Positions 1 through 7,596 of a stretch of 64,000 nucleotides of DNA are shown piece by piece. The DNA comes from Fodinibius halophilus (GTDB taxonomy: Bacteria > Bacteroidota > Rhodothermia > Balneolales > Balneolaceae): assembly GCF_011059105.1 (NCBI RefSeq), contig NZ_JAALLS010000020.1:24815-88814 (forward strand). The letters are read 5' to 3'. A program made the translations under genes and the position numbers. Every line of letters starts with the position of its first letter. The stretch's first letter is position 1. A model generated the notes under the pieces. The model was not told the DNA's origin, did no database searches, and saw only the letters and a program-made list of their open reading frames with translations.

Positions 1-8
1 ATAAGGCC

Positions 9-134
9 GCGTAGGCTCTAAAAGGCAAGCACCTGCTTACAGTAGTAATGTAGAGGGCACGGAAACCGAAGGAGGCGCAACAGGATGATCACTTTGTCCT
101 TTTACTTATAGTGCAAGCATCCCGCTCGTGCTAT
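9..134 (+). repeat. Dispersed repeat A, copy 1 (3' part)
   Basis: This shares the string order GTAGG-TCTAAAAG-CAAGC-CCTG, then GGAGG-GCA-GGATGAT, then the palindromic core at 110-134, with 46129-46261 and the right half of 60780-60951. The core is an imperfect inverted repeat (GTGCAAGC / GCTCGTGC) around a CATCCC centre. Similarity was judged by eye. Confidence 0.7.
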
Positions 135-337
135 GCTGTAGTTAATAATTGCGAGCAGCAAATAAGCCACAGGTCATTTCGAGCCGCCGCAAGATGGCGA
201 TAAATCTCATTCACATGGTTTGGCTCCCTTTTGCCCCCCTGATGTTAATGTTGGTTTAAGAATTAAAAGCAGTCTCCCTTTATTAGTTCGCGAAGTGCAC
301 TGAAGCCATACCTTCACTTAAAAACTTCGACAGAGTT

Positions 338-460
338 CACCTCGGCGTAGGTGTGCGTAGGATCTAAAGGGAACTGTCAGATAATTGTATTGATAGCAGA
401 TCGAGATATCATCTCGATCAACATATTTTTTAAATCCTCTCCTTACTTCCCAAAGCTCAT
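338..460 (+). repeat. Dispersed repeat B, copy 1
   Basis: It contains GGCGTAGGTGTGCGTAG, then CTGTCAGATAA-TG-ATTGATAGCAG, then TCGAGAT-ATC-ATCTCGA. The reverse complement of about 31131-31260 carries the same three blocks. The last block is a 7-bp inverted repeat with a short centre and could form a cruciform or hairpin. Confidence 0.7.
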
Positions 461-552
461 CCATTTTAAGAATATAAAACACGTGTCATCTTGAATTTAG
501 TTCAGGATCTCCTAAAAGAGGTTCCCATAATGGACCAAAAATTAAGCGTGGG

Positions 553-720
553 CATGTGTAGTATCCCTCATACATCAGCCAGTTATTACAGGGAGATCGC
601 TACGTTCCGTTTCATTCCTCTTGCGATGTACAAGCGTTGATAGGGTGAGGAAAAGTCCTCCTTTTGGCGCTATTAGTGAAGGAGCGGAGAATGGGAGCTG
701 AAGGAGGTGTAGGAAGATGA
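553..720 (+). repeat. Dispersed repeat A, copy 2 (5' part)
   Basis: It contains CAGGGAGATCGC-ACGTT-CGTTTCA, GTTGATAG and AGTCCTCCTTTTGGC, then GAAGGAGGTG and GATGATC. The same blocks occur in the same order at 60745-60910, and part of them on the minus strand near 31370-31440. Confidence 0.7.
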
Positions 721-780
721 TCCCAGTGAACATTATCAATAATCTGCCAATAGCGCGAGTGTCTCGTACCTGTTATGCTG

Positions 781-820
781 ACTCACCCTTAGTTCCTCCT
801 GCTCGCAGGGAGGGAAACTT
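781..820. repeat. Hairpin repeat C, copy 1, downstream of hisH
   Basis: On the minus strand this reads GTTTCCCTCCCTGC, a short loop, then GCAGGAGGAAC-AAGGGTGAGTCAG. The plus strand at 43095-43142 has the same layout (GTTTCCCTCCCT, loop, AGGGAGGGAAC, AAGGGTGGGTCAG). It lies about 30 bp past the hisH stop codon and could terminate or stabilise the his transcript, but no clear U-run follows it. Confidence 0.55.
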
Positions 821-849
821 TGTTTACAAGTCACCCAAAACAGATCGAG

Positions 850-1455
850 CTATTCACTTCCAGAATGCACATAGGATAGGAAGTTTTGTAATAGCAATGC
901 CCCGGCCTTTCCCGATTTTTCCGGGTGAAACTGTGCTCCCATATAATTGTCTTTAGAGACTACGGCCGTAAAATCCTGTATATAGCAACAGCTGGCCAGA
1001 GTATATTTATTAACTGGTGCAAAGTAGCTGTGCACATAATAGAAATATTCTGATGTGTTAAAGCTGCTCACCAGGGGATGGCTGTCATCAACATCGGTAA
1101 AAGTATTCCATCCCATATGCGGGACTTTTTCCTTTGAGGAATCAAACTTTCGTAATCGACCGGGAATAATACCCAATCCCTCGGAATCACCTTCTTCCGA
1201 TGATTCATACAGCAGTTGCATCCCCAGGCAGATGCCCAGCACCGGCTTGTTGGTCTTTTTCAACCACTGGTCCAGGCTGTTTTTTTTGAGTGATGCCATT
1301 GCCGGTTCTGCATGACCAACGCCCGGAAAAATAATGCCATCAGAATCGTTGAGTTCATCCGGATTATTCGTAATGATATGAGGCTCATTGAGGCGCTTGA
1401 GTGCATTCGATACCGAAGCTAAATTACCGGCTTCATAATTGATAATTGCGATCAT
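850..1455 (-). CDS. hisH: Imidazole glycerol phosphate synthase, glutaminase subunit HisH
   Basis: HisH releases ammonia from glutamine and channels it to HisF, which makes imidazole glycerol phosphate and AICAR in histidine synthesis (cytosol). The 201-residue length is normal. Class I amidotransferase marks are present: the oxyanion-side GVG loop near residue 45, the nucleophile Cys76 in LGICLGMQ, and the His177/Glu179 pair in QFHPEKSG. It is the last gene of the hisGDCBH transcription unit and starts 2 bases after the hisB stop, so it is probably translationally coupled. Its partner hisF is not next to it, because only repeats follow to the window edge. Confidence 0.97.
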   Translation of the reverse strand: MIAIINYEAGNLASVSNALKRLNEPHIITNNPDELNDSDGIIFPGVGHAEPAMASLKKNSLDQWLKKTNKPVLGICLGMQLLYESSEEGDSEGLGIIPGRLRKFDSSKEKVPHMGWNTFTDVDDSHPLVSSFNTSEYFYYVHSYFAPVNKYTLASCCYIQDFTAVVSKDNYMGAQFHPEKSGKAGALLLQNFLSYVHSGSE

Positions 1456-1457
1456 TA

Positions 1458-2348
1458 TTATAGTAAGTCTTTAGTACTGGGTAAAATGTTAGCATTACGT
1501 TCGTTACGGCTTATGGCTGCACGCAGGCACCGGGCAAAAGCTTTAAAGCAGGCCTCAATTTTGTGGTGATCATTTTCACCCTCAACTGAAATGTTCAGAG
1601 TTGCTTTGAGATTCATAGCCAGGGAGTAAAAAAAGTGTTCCGTCATTTCGGTTGGGAAATCTCCAACATATTCACGGTTCAAGGTGCCGTCAAAGACGAG
1701 ATAGGGGCGTCCGGAAAAATCCAGTGCTACCGTTGCCAATGTTTCATCCATAGGCAAGGCGAATCCATAGCGTTGTATTCCCACTTTATTTCCTAAAGCC
1801 TTGCTAATGGTTTCTCCCAGCGTAATAGCAACATCCTCAATGGTATGGTGTTCATCGATTTCAAGGTCACCATCACACGAAATTTCCAGATCTACCAATC
1901 CATGTTTGGCGATCTGTTCCAGCATGTGATCAAAAAAACCTAAGCCTGTATCGATTGAGCTCTCACTCGTTCCATCGAGATTAACACTGATGGAGATATC
2001 GGTTTCGGAGGTAGTGCGCTTAACGGTAGCCTTACGCGTAGGAAAGCATATTTTATTGCTTAGTGAAATCCAGTTCTTAGCAGATTCCATTTCAATCCCC
2101 TCTGCATCAATAGCTTTCAACTGACTATCGTCAGCAATAATTTGTAAATCAACTTCATCAGAACTAATACCGGCTGCCGATATTTTCTCATTATCCAGCA
2201 GGTCCACTTCTAATGGTGAGAGTGTATCAGTAATAAAAAAGAGTGTATGGTCTAGCTGCTGTAGACGTTTTAGGCCATATAAAGCCCCGGGCCATAATAG
2301 TTCTGTATCGGAACCTGTTAACGCTTCTGTTGATATTCGAATGTTCAT
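1458..2348 (-). CDS. hisB: Imidazoleglycerol-phosphate dehydratase with vestigial HAD-like N-terminus
   Basis: The dehydratase domain spans residues 105-296 and shows the family metal-binding motifs (GFFDHMLEQIAKHG, DEHHTIEDVAI, FFYSLAMNLKATL, DHHKIEACFKAFARCLR). It converts imidazole glycerol phosphate to imidazole acetol phosphate. The first 100 or so residues are not part of a monofunctional enzyme. PGALYGLKRLQQLDHTLFFITD resembles motif II of HAD phosphatases such as the N-terminal domain of bifunctional HisB, but the nucleophile motif DxDGT is absent and the domain is roughly 60 residues too short. It is probably inactive as a histidinol phosphatase. The start codon overlaps the hisC stop by one base (TAATG). 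Confidence 0.95.
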   Translation of the reverse strand: MNIRISTEALTGSDTELLWPGALYGLKRLQQLDHTLFFITDTLSPLEVDLLDNEKISAAGISSDEVDLQIIADDSQLKAIDAEGIEMESAKNWISLSNKICFPTRKATVKRTTSETDISISVNLDGTSESSIDTGLGFFDHMLEQIAKHGLVDLEISCDGDLEIDEHHTIEDVAITLGETISKALGNKVGIQRYGFALPMDETLATVALDFSGRPYLVFDGTLNREYVGDFPTEMTEHFFYSLAMNLKATLNISVEGENDHHKIEACFKAFARCLRAAISRNERNANILPSTKDLL

Positions 2349-3406
2349 TATGCTATCTCCTTTAAAGCTGTAATTAACCGTTCATTTTCATCCGGAGTTC
2401 CTACTGTGATGCGCAGGCAGCTATCGCAATGTGGTTCGTTGCCACGATATCTAACAATGATATCCCGTTTAGCCAGTTGTTGGTAGATGGTACGGGCATT
2501 ATCTATTTTCACCAGCAGGAAGTTTGCATCACTGGGATAGATATGTTCTACGTGGTTGAGCTCTTCCAACTTATTACGCAGCTGCTTTCGTTCCTTTTTA
2601 ATGGCCTCAATATGAAATTCTACTGTTCTCCAGTTTTCTAATCCTTCAATGGCCAGTTCCGCGGTTGGTTTATTAATATTGTAGGGGGCCTTTACCTTCA
2701 TCATATAGTTGATGATCTCTTCTTGGGCATAACTTATACCCAGCCTGATTCCTGCCAGTCCCAGAGATTTCGACATCGTTTGCAGTACTACAAGGTTGGG
2801 ATATGTTGCCACATGCGATGCCCAGCTTTCTTGATCACTAAAGTCGATATACGCCTCATCAACTACTACAATACCGGGAAACTTTTTAACCAGCTGTTCA
2901 ATCTTATCGGCTTCAAAGGTGTTACCGGTAGGATTATTGGGGGAGCAGAGAAACAAGATCTTTGTTTCCGGGGTTACGGTATCCAAGATGGCTTCTACCC
3001 GAGGTTGGAATGTTTCTTCATCCAGCAGTACTTCGTCAATGGCAATATCATGGATATTAGCAGATACCGTGTACATGCCATAGGTCGGAGGTACGGTCAA
3101 TACGCGATCTTTGCCGGGTCTGCAGAAGATCCGGAACAGCAGGTCAATCCCTTCATCACTGCCAACCCCTACAAAGGTGTTCTCCTTTCGAACACCGCGC
3201 CATTCTGCAATCAGTTGTCTCAGCTTTTTTTGGGATGGATCCGGGTAGCGATGCAAGTCGCTTTCATCAGTAAAAGGAGCACCCAGGCTATTCTCATTGG
3301 CATCTAACAGTAGTCCCTCTTCAAAATCTTCGCGGGCACTGTGGTAGGGGGTAAGCTGTTGAATATTAGGACGAACAAAGCTTTCAATATTGAATGAACT
3401 ATTCAT
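2348..3406 (-). CDS. hisC: Histidinol-phosphate aminotransferase
   Basis: A PLP-dependent class II aminotransferase that converts imidazole acetol phosphate plus glutamate to histidinol phosphate. It has the usual length (352 residues). Seen: the N-terminal DANEN substrate loop, SPNNPTGN, the VVDEAYIDF aspartate that holds the pyridine nitrogen, the Schiff-base lysine in SKSLGLAGIRLG, and the C-terminal arginine region CLRITVGTPDEN. It sits 24 bases after hisD and shares one base with hisB, so the genes are very likely co-transcribed and coupled. Confidence 0.97.
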   Translation of the reverse strand: MNSSFNIESFVRPNIQQLTPYHSAREDFEEGLLLDANENSLGAPFTDESDLHRYPDPSQKKLRQLIAEWRGVRKENTFVGVGSDEGIDLLFRIFCRPGKDRVLTVPPTYGMYTVSANIHDIAIDEVLLDEETFQPRVEAILDTVTPETKILFLCSPNNPTGNTFEADKIEQLVKKFPGIVVVDEAYIDFSDQESWASHVATYPNLVVLQTMSKSLGLAGIRLGISYAQEEIINYMMKVKAPYNINKPTAELAIEGLENWRTVEFHIEAIKKERKQLRNKLEELNHVEHIYPSDANFLLVKIDNARTIYQQLAKRDIIVRYRGNEPHCDSCLRITVGTPDENERLITALKEIA

Positions 3407-3430
3407 TGTCTAAAAGAAGTAATAGTTAAT

Positions 3431-4720
3431 TTATTTGTTGATATCGGCAAGACGGATAGATACTGCATTTTTATGAGCCTGTAACTGTTCCAGATCAGCA
3501 AGTTTTTCGACAGTGGGTCCCACATTCTGCAAACCTTCTTTCGAAATTTGTTGTACCGTGATCTGTTTGATAAATGAATCCACAGAAACTCCGCTGTACA
3601 TACGGGCATAACCATATGTTGGTAACGTATGGTTGGTACCTGAGGCGTAATCACCGGCACTTTCAGGCGTCCAGGGGCCCAGAAATATTGATCCGGCATT
3701 CATAATATCTTCTACCAGCTGATTTGGTTGCTTAGCCTGAATAATCAGGTGTTCTGGGGCATATGCATTGGAAAATGATACAGCCTCACCCAGAGATTCA
3801 GTGACTATGCTGAAGCTCTTTTCTATTGCTTTCCGGGCAACTTCTTTACGCGGCAGTTCCGCAAGTTGTTGGTCCAATTGCCGTTGACAAGTTTCCAGGT
3901 CAAAACCCTTTGTTGCTGCCAACACCACTTGGCTGTCTGCCCCGTGTTCGGCCTGCGATAACAGATCGGCAGCAACAAACACCGGATTCGTTGTTTCATC
4001 AGCAATAACCAGTACCTCTGACGGACCGGCCGGCATGTCGATGGCTATTTGTGCCTCACTGTTTTGCAGAATCATTTTAGCTGCCGTTACATACTGGTTA
4101 CCGGGGCCGAATATTTTATCCACTTTTGGAACCGATTCTGTACCCAAGGCCATTCCTGCCACGGCTTGGGCTCCACCGGCTTTGAGTAGGTGTGTTGCCC
4201 CGATTTTCTGTGCAATATAGATGATCTCATCAGCTACTGTGCCATCTTGTTGAGGCGGGGTAGCTACCACTATGGTTGAACAACCGGCCAGCATTGCCGG
4301 AATGCCCAACATCATCAGGGTAGAGGGGAGGATAGCGGTACCTCCGGGAATATAGAGACCAACTCTTTCGATTGGTCGTGCTATACGTTTGCACTGCACG
4401 CCGGGCATGGTTTCTACCTCCAGCTGCGAGGGGAGTTGGGCTTTATGAAACTCATAGATATTATTGAAAGCAGTATCTATGGCTTTTCTGATATCATCGT
4501 TCAAACGAATATCCTGATTCTGTGGGTCGATGACCAAGGGATCGGGTGTAACGCCATCGAACTTCGCAGAGAAATGATTGATCCCATTGTCCCCTTCCTC
4601 TGCAATACCTTGGATGATCGGCTCTACCTGTCCAAAGACAGATGTAAAATCCATTTTAGGACGCTGACAGAGTTGCTTCAGGTCATCCGTAGCTAATTTA
4701 TTATATATGTAAGATTTCAT
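3431..4720 (-). CDS. hisD: Histidinol dehydrogenase
   Basis: A zinc enzyme that oxidises L-histidinol to L-histidine in two NAD-dependent steps. At 429 residues it is full length. Visible motifs: ERVGLYIPGGTAILPSTLMM (NAD-binding part), GPGNQYVTAAK, the zinc ligands Gln and His in LLSQAEHGADSQ, the Asp in SAGDYASGTNHTLPT, and a C-terminal His in LQAHKNAV. It is the second gene of the operon, 90 bases after hisG, and that gap can form a hairpin (4752-4792). Confidence 0.97.
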   Translation of the reverse strand: MKSYIYNKLATDDLKQLCQRPKMDFTSVFGQVEPIIQGIAEEGDNGINHFSAKFDGVTPDPLVIDPQNQDIRLNDDIRKAIDTAFNNIYEFHKAQLPSQLEVETMPGVQCKRIARPIERVGLYIPGGTAILPSTLMMLGIPAMLAGCSTIVVATPPQQDGTVADEIIYIAQKIGATHLLKAGGAQAVAGMALGTESVPKVDKIFGPGNQYVTAAKMILQNSEAQIAIDMPAGPSEVLVIADETTNPVFVAADLLSQAEHGADSQVVLAATKGFDLETCQRQLDQQLAELPRKEVARKAIEKSFSIVTESLGEAVSFSNAYAPEHLIIQAKQPNQLVEDIMNAGSIFLGPWTPESAGDYASGTNHTLPTYGYARMYSGVSVDSFIKQITVQQISKEGLQNVGPTVEKLADLEQLQAHKNAVSIRLADINK

Positions 4721-4751
4721 GGTCTTTATTGTCCGGTCATTATTATGGGTA

Positions 4752-4792
4752 AGAAGTGAAGAGCAAGAGGTAGCGATATGCTTTTCACTTCT
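4752..4792. promoter_or_regulatory. Hairpin in the hisG-hisD spacer
   Basis: AGAAGTGAAGAGC at 4752-4764 pairs with GCTTTTCACTTCT at 4780-4792, 13 bp with one G-U type mismatch and a 15-base loop. In the minus-strand transcript no U-run follows the stem, so a processing, stability or weak internal attenuation role fits better than a strong terminator. Confidence 0.45.
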
Positions 4793-4810
4793 CGCTTTTT
4801 ACTCATGAGA

Positions 4811-5692
4811 TTACAATATCATACTTTCAATAGGTAGAATTACAATTCCACTGGCTCCCTCTGCTTTGAGCCTTTCCATAACAACCCAAAATTCATCAAT
4901 AGGGATGACCGTGTGGATGGCTACCATACCGTTATCGGCAAGAGGCATTACCGTAGGACTTTTAAGCGAAGGAATGATCTCCTTGATTTTTTGTACTGAA
5001 TCTTGCGGAGCATTCATCATAATATACCGGCTGCGTTCGGCCTGCTGGTGCCCGTCCATGCGTTGCAGGAATTTGTCAATCAGCTTTTTCTTACCAGGCG
5101 ATAATTTTTTATTGGTTTGGATGAGTTCCGTTTCTGACTCCAGTATTGTTACCAGCTCTTGCAAGCCGTTGGCTTTAAGGGTATTGCCAGTTGATACGAT
5201 ATCACAGATAGCATCGGCAACTTCGAGCCTGGGTGCTATTTCAACGGCACCCGAAATCGTTACCACATCTGTGTTAATGTCTTTCTCTTCAAAGAAATCA
5301 CGGGTCAGTTTAGGATAGCTTGTAGCAATAGTTTTGCCTTCAAAATCATTTACTGATTGAATATCGCCATCTTTGCGAGCGGCTAAAGACAGACGACATA
5401 CCCCATAATCGAGTCCCCGGAGTACGGTAACATCCGCACCTTTTTCTTGTGTCTCATTAGCACCTACAAATCCGAGGTCACAAACCCCATCTTGTACATA
5501 TTCGGGAATGTCATCATCTCGAATAAGGAGCAGTTCAACATCAAAATTTCGGCATTTAACCAAGAGGTTACGTTTATAGTCATCAAATCGGAGTCCTATA
5601 CCTTTGAGCAGGTCAATAGTTTTATCGGTTAGACGTCCAGATTTTTGAATAGCAATACGTAGAGAAGTATTAGAGTCTGCAGTGCGTTGCAT
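4811..5692 (-). CDS. hisG: ATP phosphoribosyltransferase, long form (HisG-L)
   Basis: It catalyses the first committed step of histidine synthesis: ATP plus PRPP to phosphoribosyl-ATP. At 293 residues it is the long form, with catalytic domains followed by a C-terminal ACT-like regulatory domain (about residues 220-293) that binds histidine for feedback inhibition. Such enzymes work without HisZ, and no hisZ is seen here. The phosphate-binding loop lies in CDIVSTGNTLKANGL. It is the first structural gene of the operon. Its 5' region carries a His-rich leader ORF (5777-5839), so transcription is probably attenuated by histidyl-tRNA supply. Confidence 0.96.
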   Translation of the reverse strand: MQRTADSNTSLRIAIQKSGRLTDKTIDLLKGIGLRFDDYKRNLLVKCRNFDVELLLIRDDDIPEYVQDGVCDLGFVGANETQEKGADVTVLRGLDYGVCRLSLAARKDGDIQSVNDFEGKTIATSYPKLTRDFFEEKDINTDVVTISGAVEIAPRLEVADAICDIVSTGNTLKANGLQELVTILESETELIQTNKKLSPGKKKLIDKFLQRMDGHQQAERSRYIMMNAPQDSVQKIKEIIPSLKSPTVMPLADNGMVAIHTVIPIDEFWVVMERLKAEGASGIVILPIESMIL

Positions 5693-5722
5693 AACAATGA
5701 GATATAGTAATTTGTTGTTGGG

Positions 5723-5840
5723 AAAAAGTGCTAGGAATAATAAGAGACGGGGTAGCCTAAGCTACATATAAAGATGCTATCGACGGTAGGAACCGCCGTG
5801 ATGGAGGTGAGAATGGATATGGAGTTGTTCTTTTAGCATC
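5723..5840 (-). promoter_or_regulatory. Putative his attenuator (alternative RNA stems)
   Basis: In the minus-strand transcript several stems can form. The leader start region GATGCTA (5834-5840) is complementary to TAGCATC (5773-5779) just at and past the leader stop. GGCGGT-TCCT-ACCGTC (5782-5797) is a hairpin inside the end of the leader. GTAGC-TTAG-GCTAC (5752-5765) is another hairpin. It competes with pairing of GTAGCTTAGG (5756-5765) to CCTAGCAC (5728-5735), whose 3' arm is followed by five U residues (5723-5727). This is the layout of a leader-peptide attenuator. The folds were drawn by eye and no energies were computed. Confidence 0.6.
5777..5839 (-). CDS. Histidine-rich leader peptide upstream of hisG
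   Basis: An ORF of 20 codons plus TAG that is too short for usual gene finding. Residues 7-14 read HIHSHLHH, five His in eight codons, followed by GGSYRR and stop. It lies 84 bases upstream of the hisG start. In known his attenuators the ribosome stalls at such His codons when charged tRNA-His is scarce and so prevents a terminator from forming. The surrounding complementary stems (5723-5840) fit that model. A promoter-like TATATTTG ends only 5 bases before the ATG, so the leader may be translated from a nearly leaderless mRNA. Confidence 0.7.
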   Translation of the reverse strand: MLKEQLHIHSHLHHGGSYRR

Positions 5841-5844
5841 AGGC

Positions 5845-5852
5845 CAAATATA
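5845..5852 (-). promoter_or_regulatory. Bacteroidota-type -7 box for the his operon
   Basis: The minus strand reads TATATTTG, an exact match to the TAnnTTTG consensus of the Bacteroidota primary sigma factor. I see no clear TTTG at -33. Transcription would begin at about 5837-5841, essentially at the leader ATG. Confidence 0.45.
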
Positions 5853-5933
5853 CAAACTTTTCAGAAACCATCCAGAGAAATTATCTGTATTTACAATTAT
5901 TTAATTTTTATCGGCCTACAACGCTGATAAAGC

Positions 5934-5975
5934 TATAAAAAACAAAAGACCCTTGTCTTCCGACAAGAGCCTTTT
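5934..5975 (-). terminator. Rho-independent terminator after the DUF4382 lipoprotein gene
   Basis: The minus strand reads AAAAGGCTCTTGTC-GGAA-GACAAGGGTCTTTT followed by GTTTTTT: a stem capped by a GGAA loop with a U-rich tail. It lies about 40 bases past the stop at 6013 and may also end readthrough toward the his promoter. Confidence 0.8.
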
Positions 5976-6012
5976 ACGTATGATTTAACCTTGAGGGGTT
6001 AAAGGGAAGTAG

Positions 6013-6837
6013 TTAGTTCGAATTTAATTCAATAGTTCCAAGCTGTGTTTCTTCTCCTTTGGTAACTTCAATTCCGGTTTGAGTAGAATCGGTATATTGG
6101 TCGCTGCTGGGATCAAAGACCACATCATAGGTAGCTGCTTGAAGGCCAATAAGCAGGAATTCACCGTTGTCAGCTGTAATAGTGGAGGTTACGGTATCTT
6201 CACCGGTTATTGCCATCACATTGGTATTAAAATCAGAAGGTTGTACCGTACCTGAGATAGATCCCGTTTCAGAAAGACTTACTGCACGAAGTACCGGTTT
6301 AAGCGAGTATCCGCCATTTCCTTTCTTTACAATAGAGCGTGCGGCATCAAAGTCGATTAAAAGTGTGTAGTTGGAACCTTCCTCTACTTCGGCCTCAACA
6401 TTGAGTTTAAGACCAGATTGTTGTGATCCGGGTGTCTGGAGGTCATGAGTTTGACCATCAACCGTAACGGTATTGTCGTCGCCCAGGATAAATCGAATTT
6501 GTTCATAAGTACCTGCTTCTAACTCTTCGGTACCCAGCATAATGGTGTTACCGTTAGTTAACTCAAGAAGGTTAACTTTCATAGACTGGTCGGTAATTGT
6601 AACCCAGCCTTCTTCTTCAGCCTCATTATCAGATTTCGTAGAGTCGGTTTCTGCATTCTCATCTTTATTAACACGGACACTGTTTATCGTAACATTAACG
6701 GAATCATAATTAGCCGGGGCGTCGGTCATGGCCACAGACATAGTGCCTGTTCCACCAGTTTCGTTAGTGGTGTCACATGAGATGAATCCAAAAATAAGTG
6801 CTAATGATAGGGTAATAAGTAGCGTAATATTTTTCAT
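6013..6837 (-). CDS. DUF4382 domain lipoprotein
   Basis: A 274-residue exported lipoprotein. Residues 1-21 form a lipoprotein signal ending in GFIS-Cys21. Residues 30-190 match the DUF4382 pattern (MSVAMTDAPANYDSVNVTINSVRV at the start, then NLLELTNG, ..AGTYEQIRFIL, and LLIDFDAARSIV...YSLKPVLRA at the end). Residues 192-274 look like a second beta-sandwich of the carboxypeptidase-regulatory or SpaA type (GSISGTVQP, ADNGEFLLIGLQAATYDVVF). The function of DUF4382 is not established; cell-surface or periplasmic location is inferred from the signal. It stands alone between the his promoter and a 445-base spacer. Confidence 0.85.
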   Translation of the reverse strand: MKNITLLITLSLALIFGFISCDTTNETGGTGTMSVAMTDAPANYDSVNVTINSVRVNKDENAETDSTKSDNEAEEEGWVTITDQSMKVNLLELTNGNTIMLGTEELEAGTYEQIRFILGDDNTVTVDGQTHDLQTPGSQQSGLKLNVEAEVEEGSNYTLLIDFDAARSIVKKGNGGYSLKPVLRAVSLSETGSISGTVQPSDFNTNVMAITGEDTVTSTITADNGEFLLIGLQAATYDVVFDPSSDQYTDSTQTGIEVTKGEETQLGTIELNSN

Positions 6838-7282
6838 AATAGTTAGTCAATTTGTTCGTATTTCCATCTTATCTATTCAAATCGACATTGGGGCAAAATG
6901 CTTCACTTCATTGTGGGGGCTGTCACCTTAAAATCAGGGTATGGGTACCGGATTGGTTTATTAATACAGAAGTGTGTTCATTTAGGCATTTACTGCAACT
7001 ACCACAACAATAAGGAAGAGCGTAAAAAGAGTAAGTTGAATGATGGGATTGAAAATAATCTTTTTATGCATGTAAATACTGCCTATTCCAAGTTAGAAGT
7101 ACTATTTTTAGAACATTAAACCGGACAGATAATAAATTGTTCCAAACTTTTTATGTGGAGTCGGATTATCCCATCTTAAGAAATACATATTGCCAAACTA
7201 TTATCATTTAATGATTGAACTATTACGGTTAAACATTTATTCTTAGAGCCAAACAACCGAAACTGATATTGAACGTTTTATT
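6838..7282. other. Intergenic spacer, 445 bases
   Basis: AT-rich and divergent between the lipoprotein gene (minus) and the thiamine-binding-type gene (plus), so it should hold both promoters. A 73-codon plus-strand ORF (6898-7119) has no recognisable protein character. I looked for a TPP riboswitch (CTGAGA core) because of the downstream gene and found none. Confidence 0.5.
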
Positions 7283-7561
7283 ATGATTACAACTGCTCAA
7301 TTTACCTATATCCCACTAAAAGCATCCGATCCCCGTGAAAGTGTAGACTTTTTGTTAGAATTGGTGGCACAACACGATGTTGAAGTTGATGTGAATTATA
7401 TGTCAACAAGTGTGCGAGGGGAAACAGAAGTGGTTTTTGAGCTCATCCAAGAGATGTATGATACGATGACGATAGAAAAGGAAGAGTTCCGTTTCCATGT
7501 AGAGCTACTGAGCCCGGTAGCTGAGGAAAAAGATCCTATTGACCTGCCCAAAGAAGATTAG
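7283..7561 (+). CDS. Thiamine-binding / YkoF-MTH1187-type small protein
   Basis: A 92-residue soluble protein with one ferredoxin-like alpha/beta unit. TAQFTYIPL at the start, the strand-loop VDVNYMSTSVRGETEVVFELIQEMYD in the middle (the family pattern is MST-V-G--DEVF), and a late strand FRFHVELLSP resemble the MTH1187/YqgV and YkoF proteins that bind thiamine or its hydroxymethylpyrimidine part. The acidic tail (EEKDPIDLPKED) is typical of moderately halophilic organisms. No thiamine gene or riboswitch lies nearby, so ligand and role are uncertain. Confidence 0.55.
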   Translation: MITTAQFTYIPLKASDPRESVDFLLELVAQHDVEVDVNYMSTSVRGETEVVFELIQEMYDTMTIEKEEFRFHVELLSPVAEEKDPIDLPKED

Positions 7562-7596
7562 AATTAAATGAGTACTCTTCTTTTAAGATCAGGGAG

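Larger units (their letters stand above)
1..849. repeat. Repeat-rich intergenic region downstream of hisH
   Basis: No convincing gene is seen here; the only ORF reaching in (717-956, plus) is antisense to hisH and made of repeat sequence. Positions 9-134 resemble 46129-46261, and 553-720 resemble 60700-60905. Both end in or lead to the core palindrome AGCGCGAGCGTCCCGCTCGT. Positions 338-460 match the reverse complement of about 31131-31260. Positions 781-820 match 43095-43142. The his operon therefore ends in a patchwork of dispersed repeats, and hisA, hisF and hisI are not in this window. Confidence 0.7.

Noticed and set aside
717..956. 79-codon plus-strand ORF
   Set aside because: It runs through repeat DNA and antisense to the end of hisH, and the translation has no protein character.
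4752..4792. hisG-hisD hairpin as an operon terminator
   Set aside because: No U-run follows the stem in the transcribed direction, and the downstream his genes must be expressed.
6898..7119. 73-codon plus-strand ORF in the spacer
   Set aside because: Composition is that of random AT-rich DNA, with no recognisable motif or start signal.
6838..7282. Possible TPP riboswitch upstream of the thiamine-binding-type gene
   Set aside because: Neither the CTGAGA core nor the paired arms were found.
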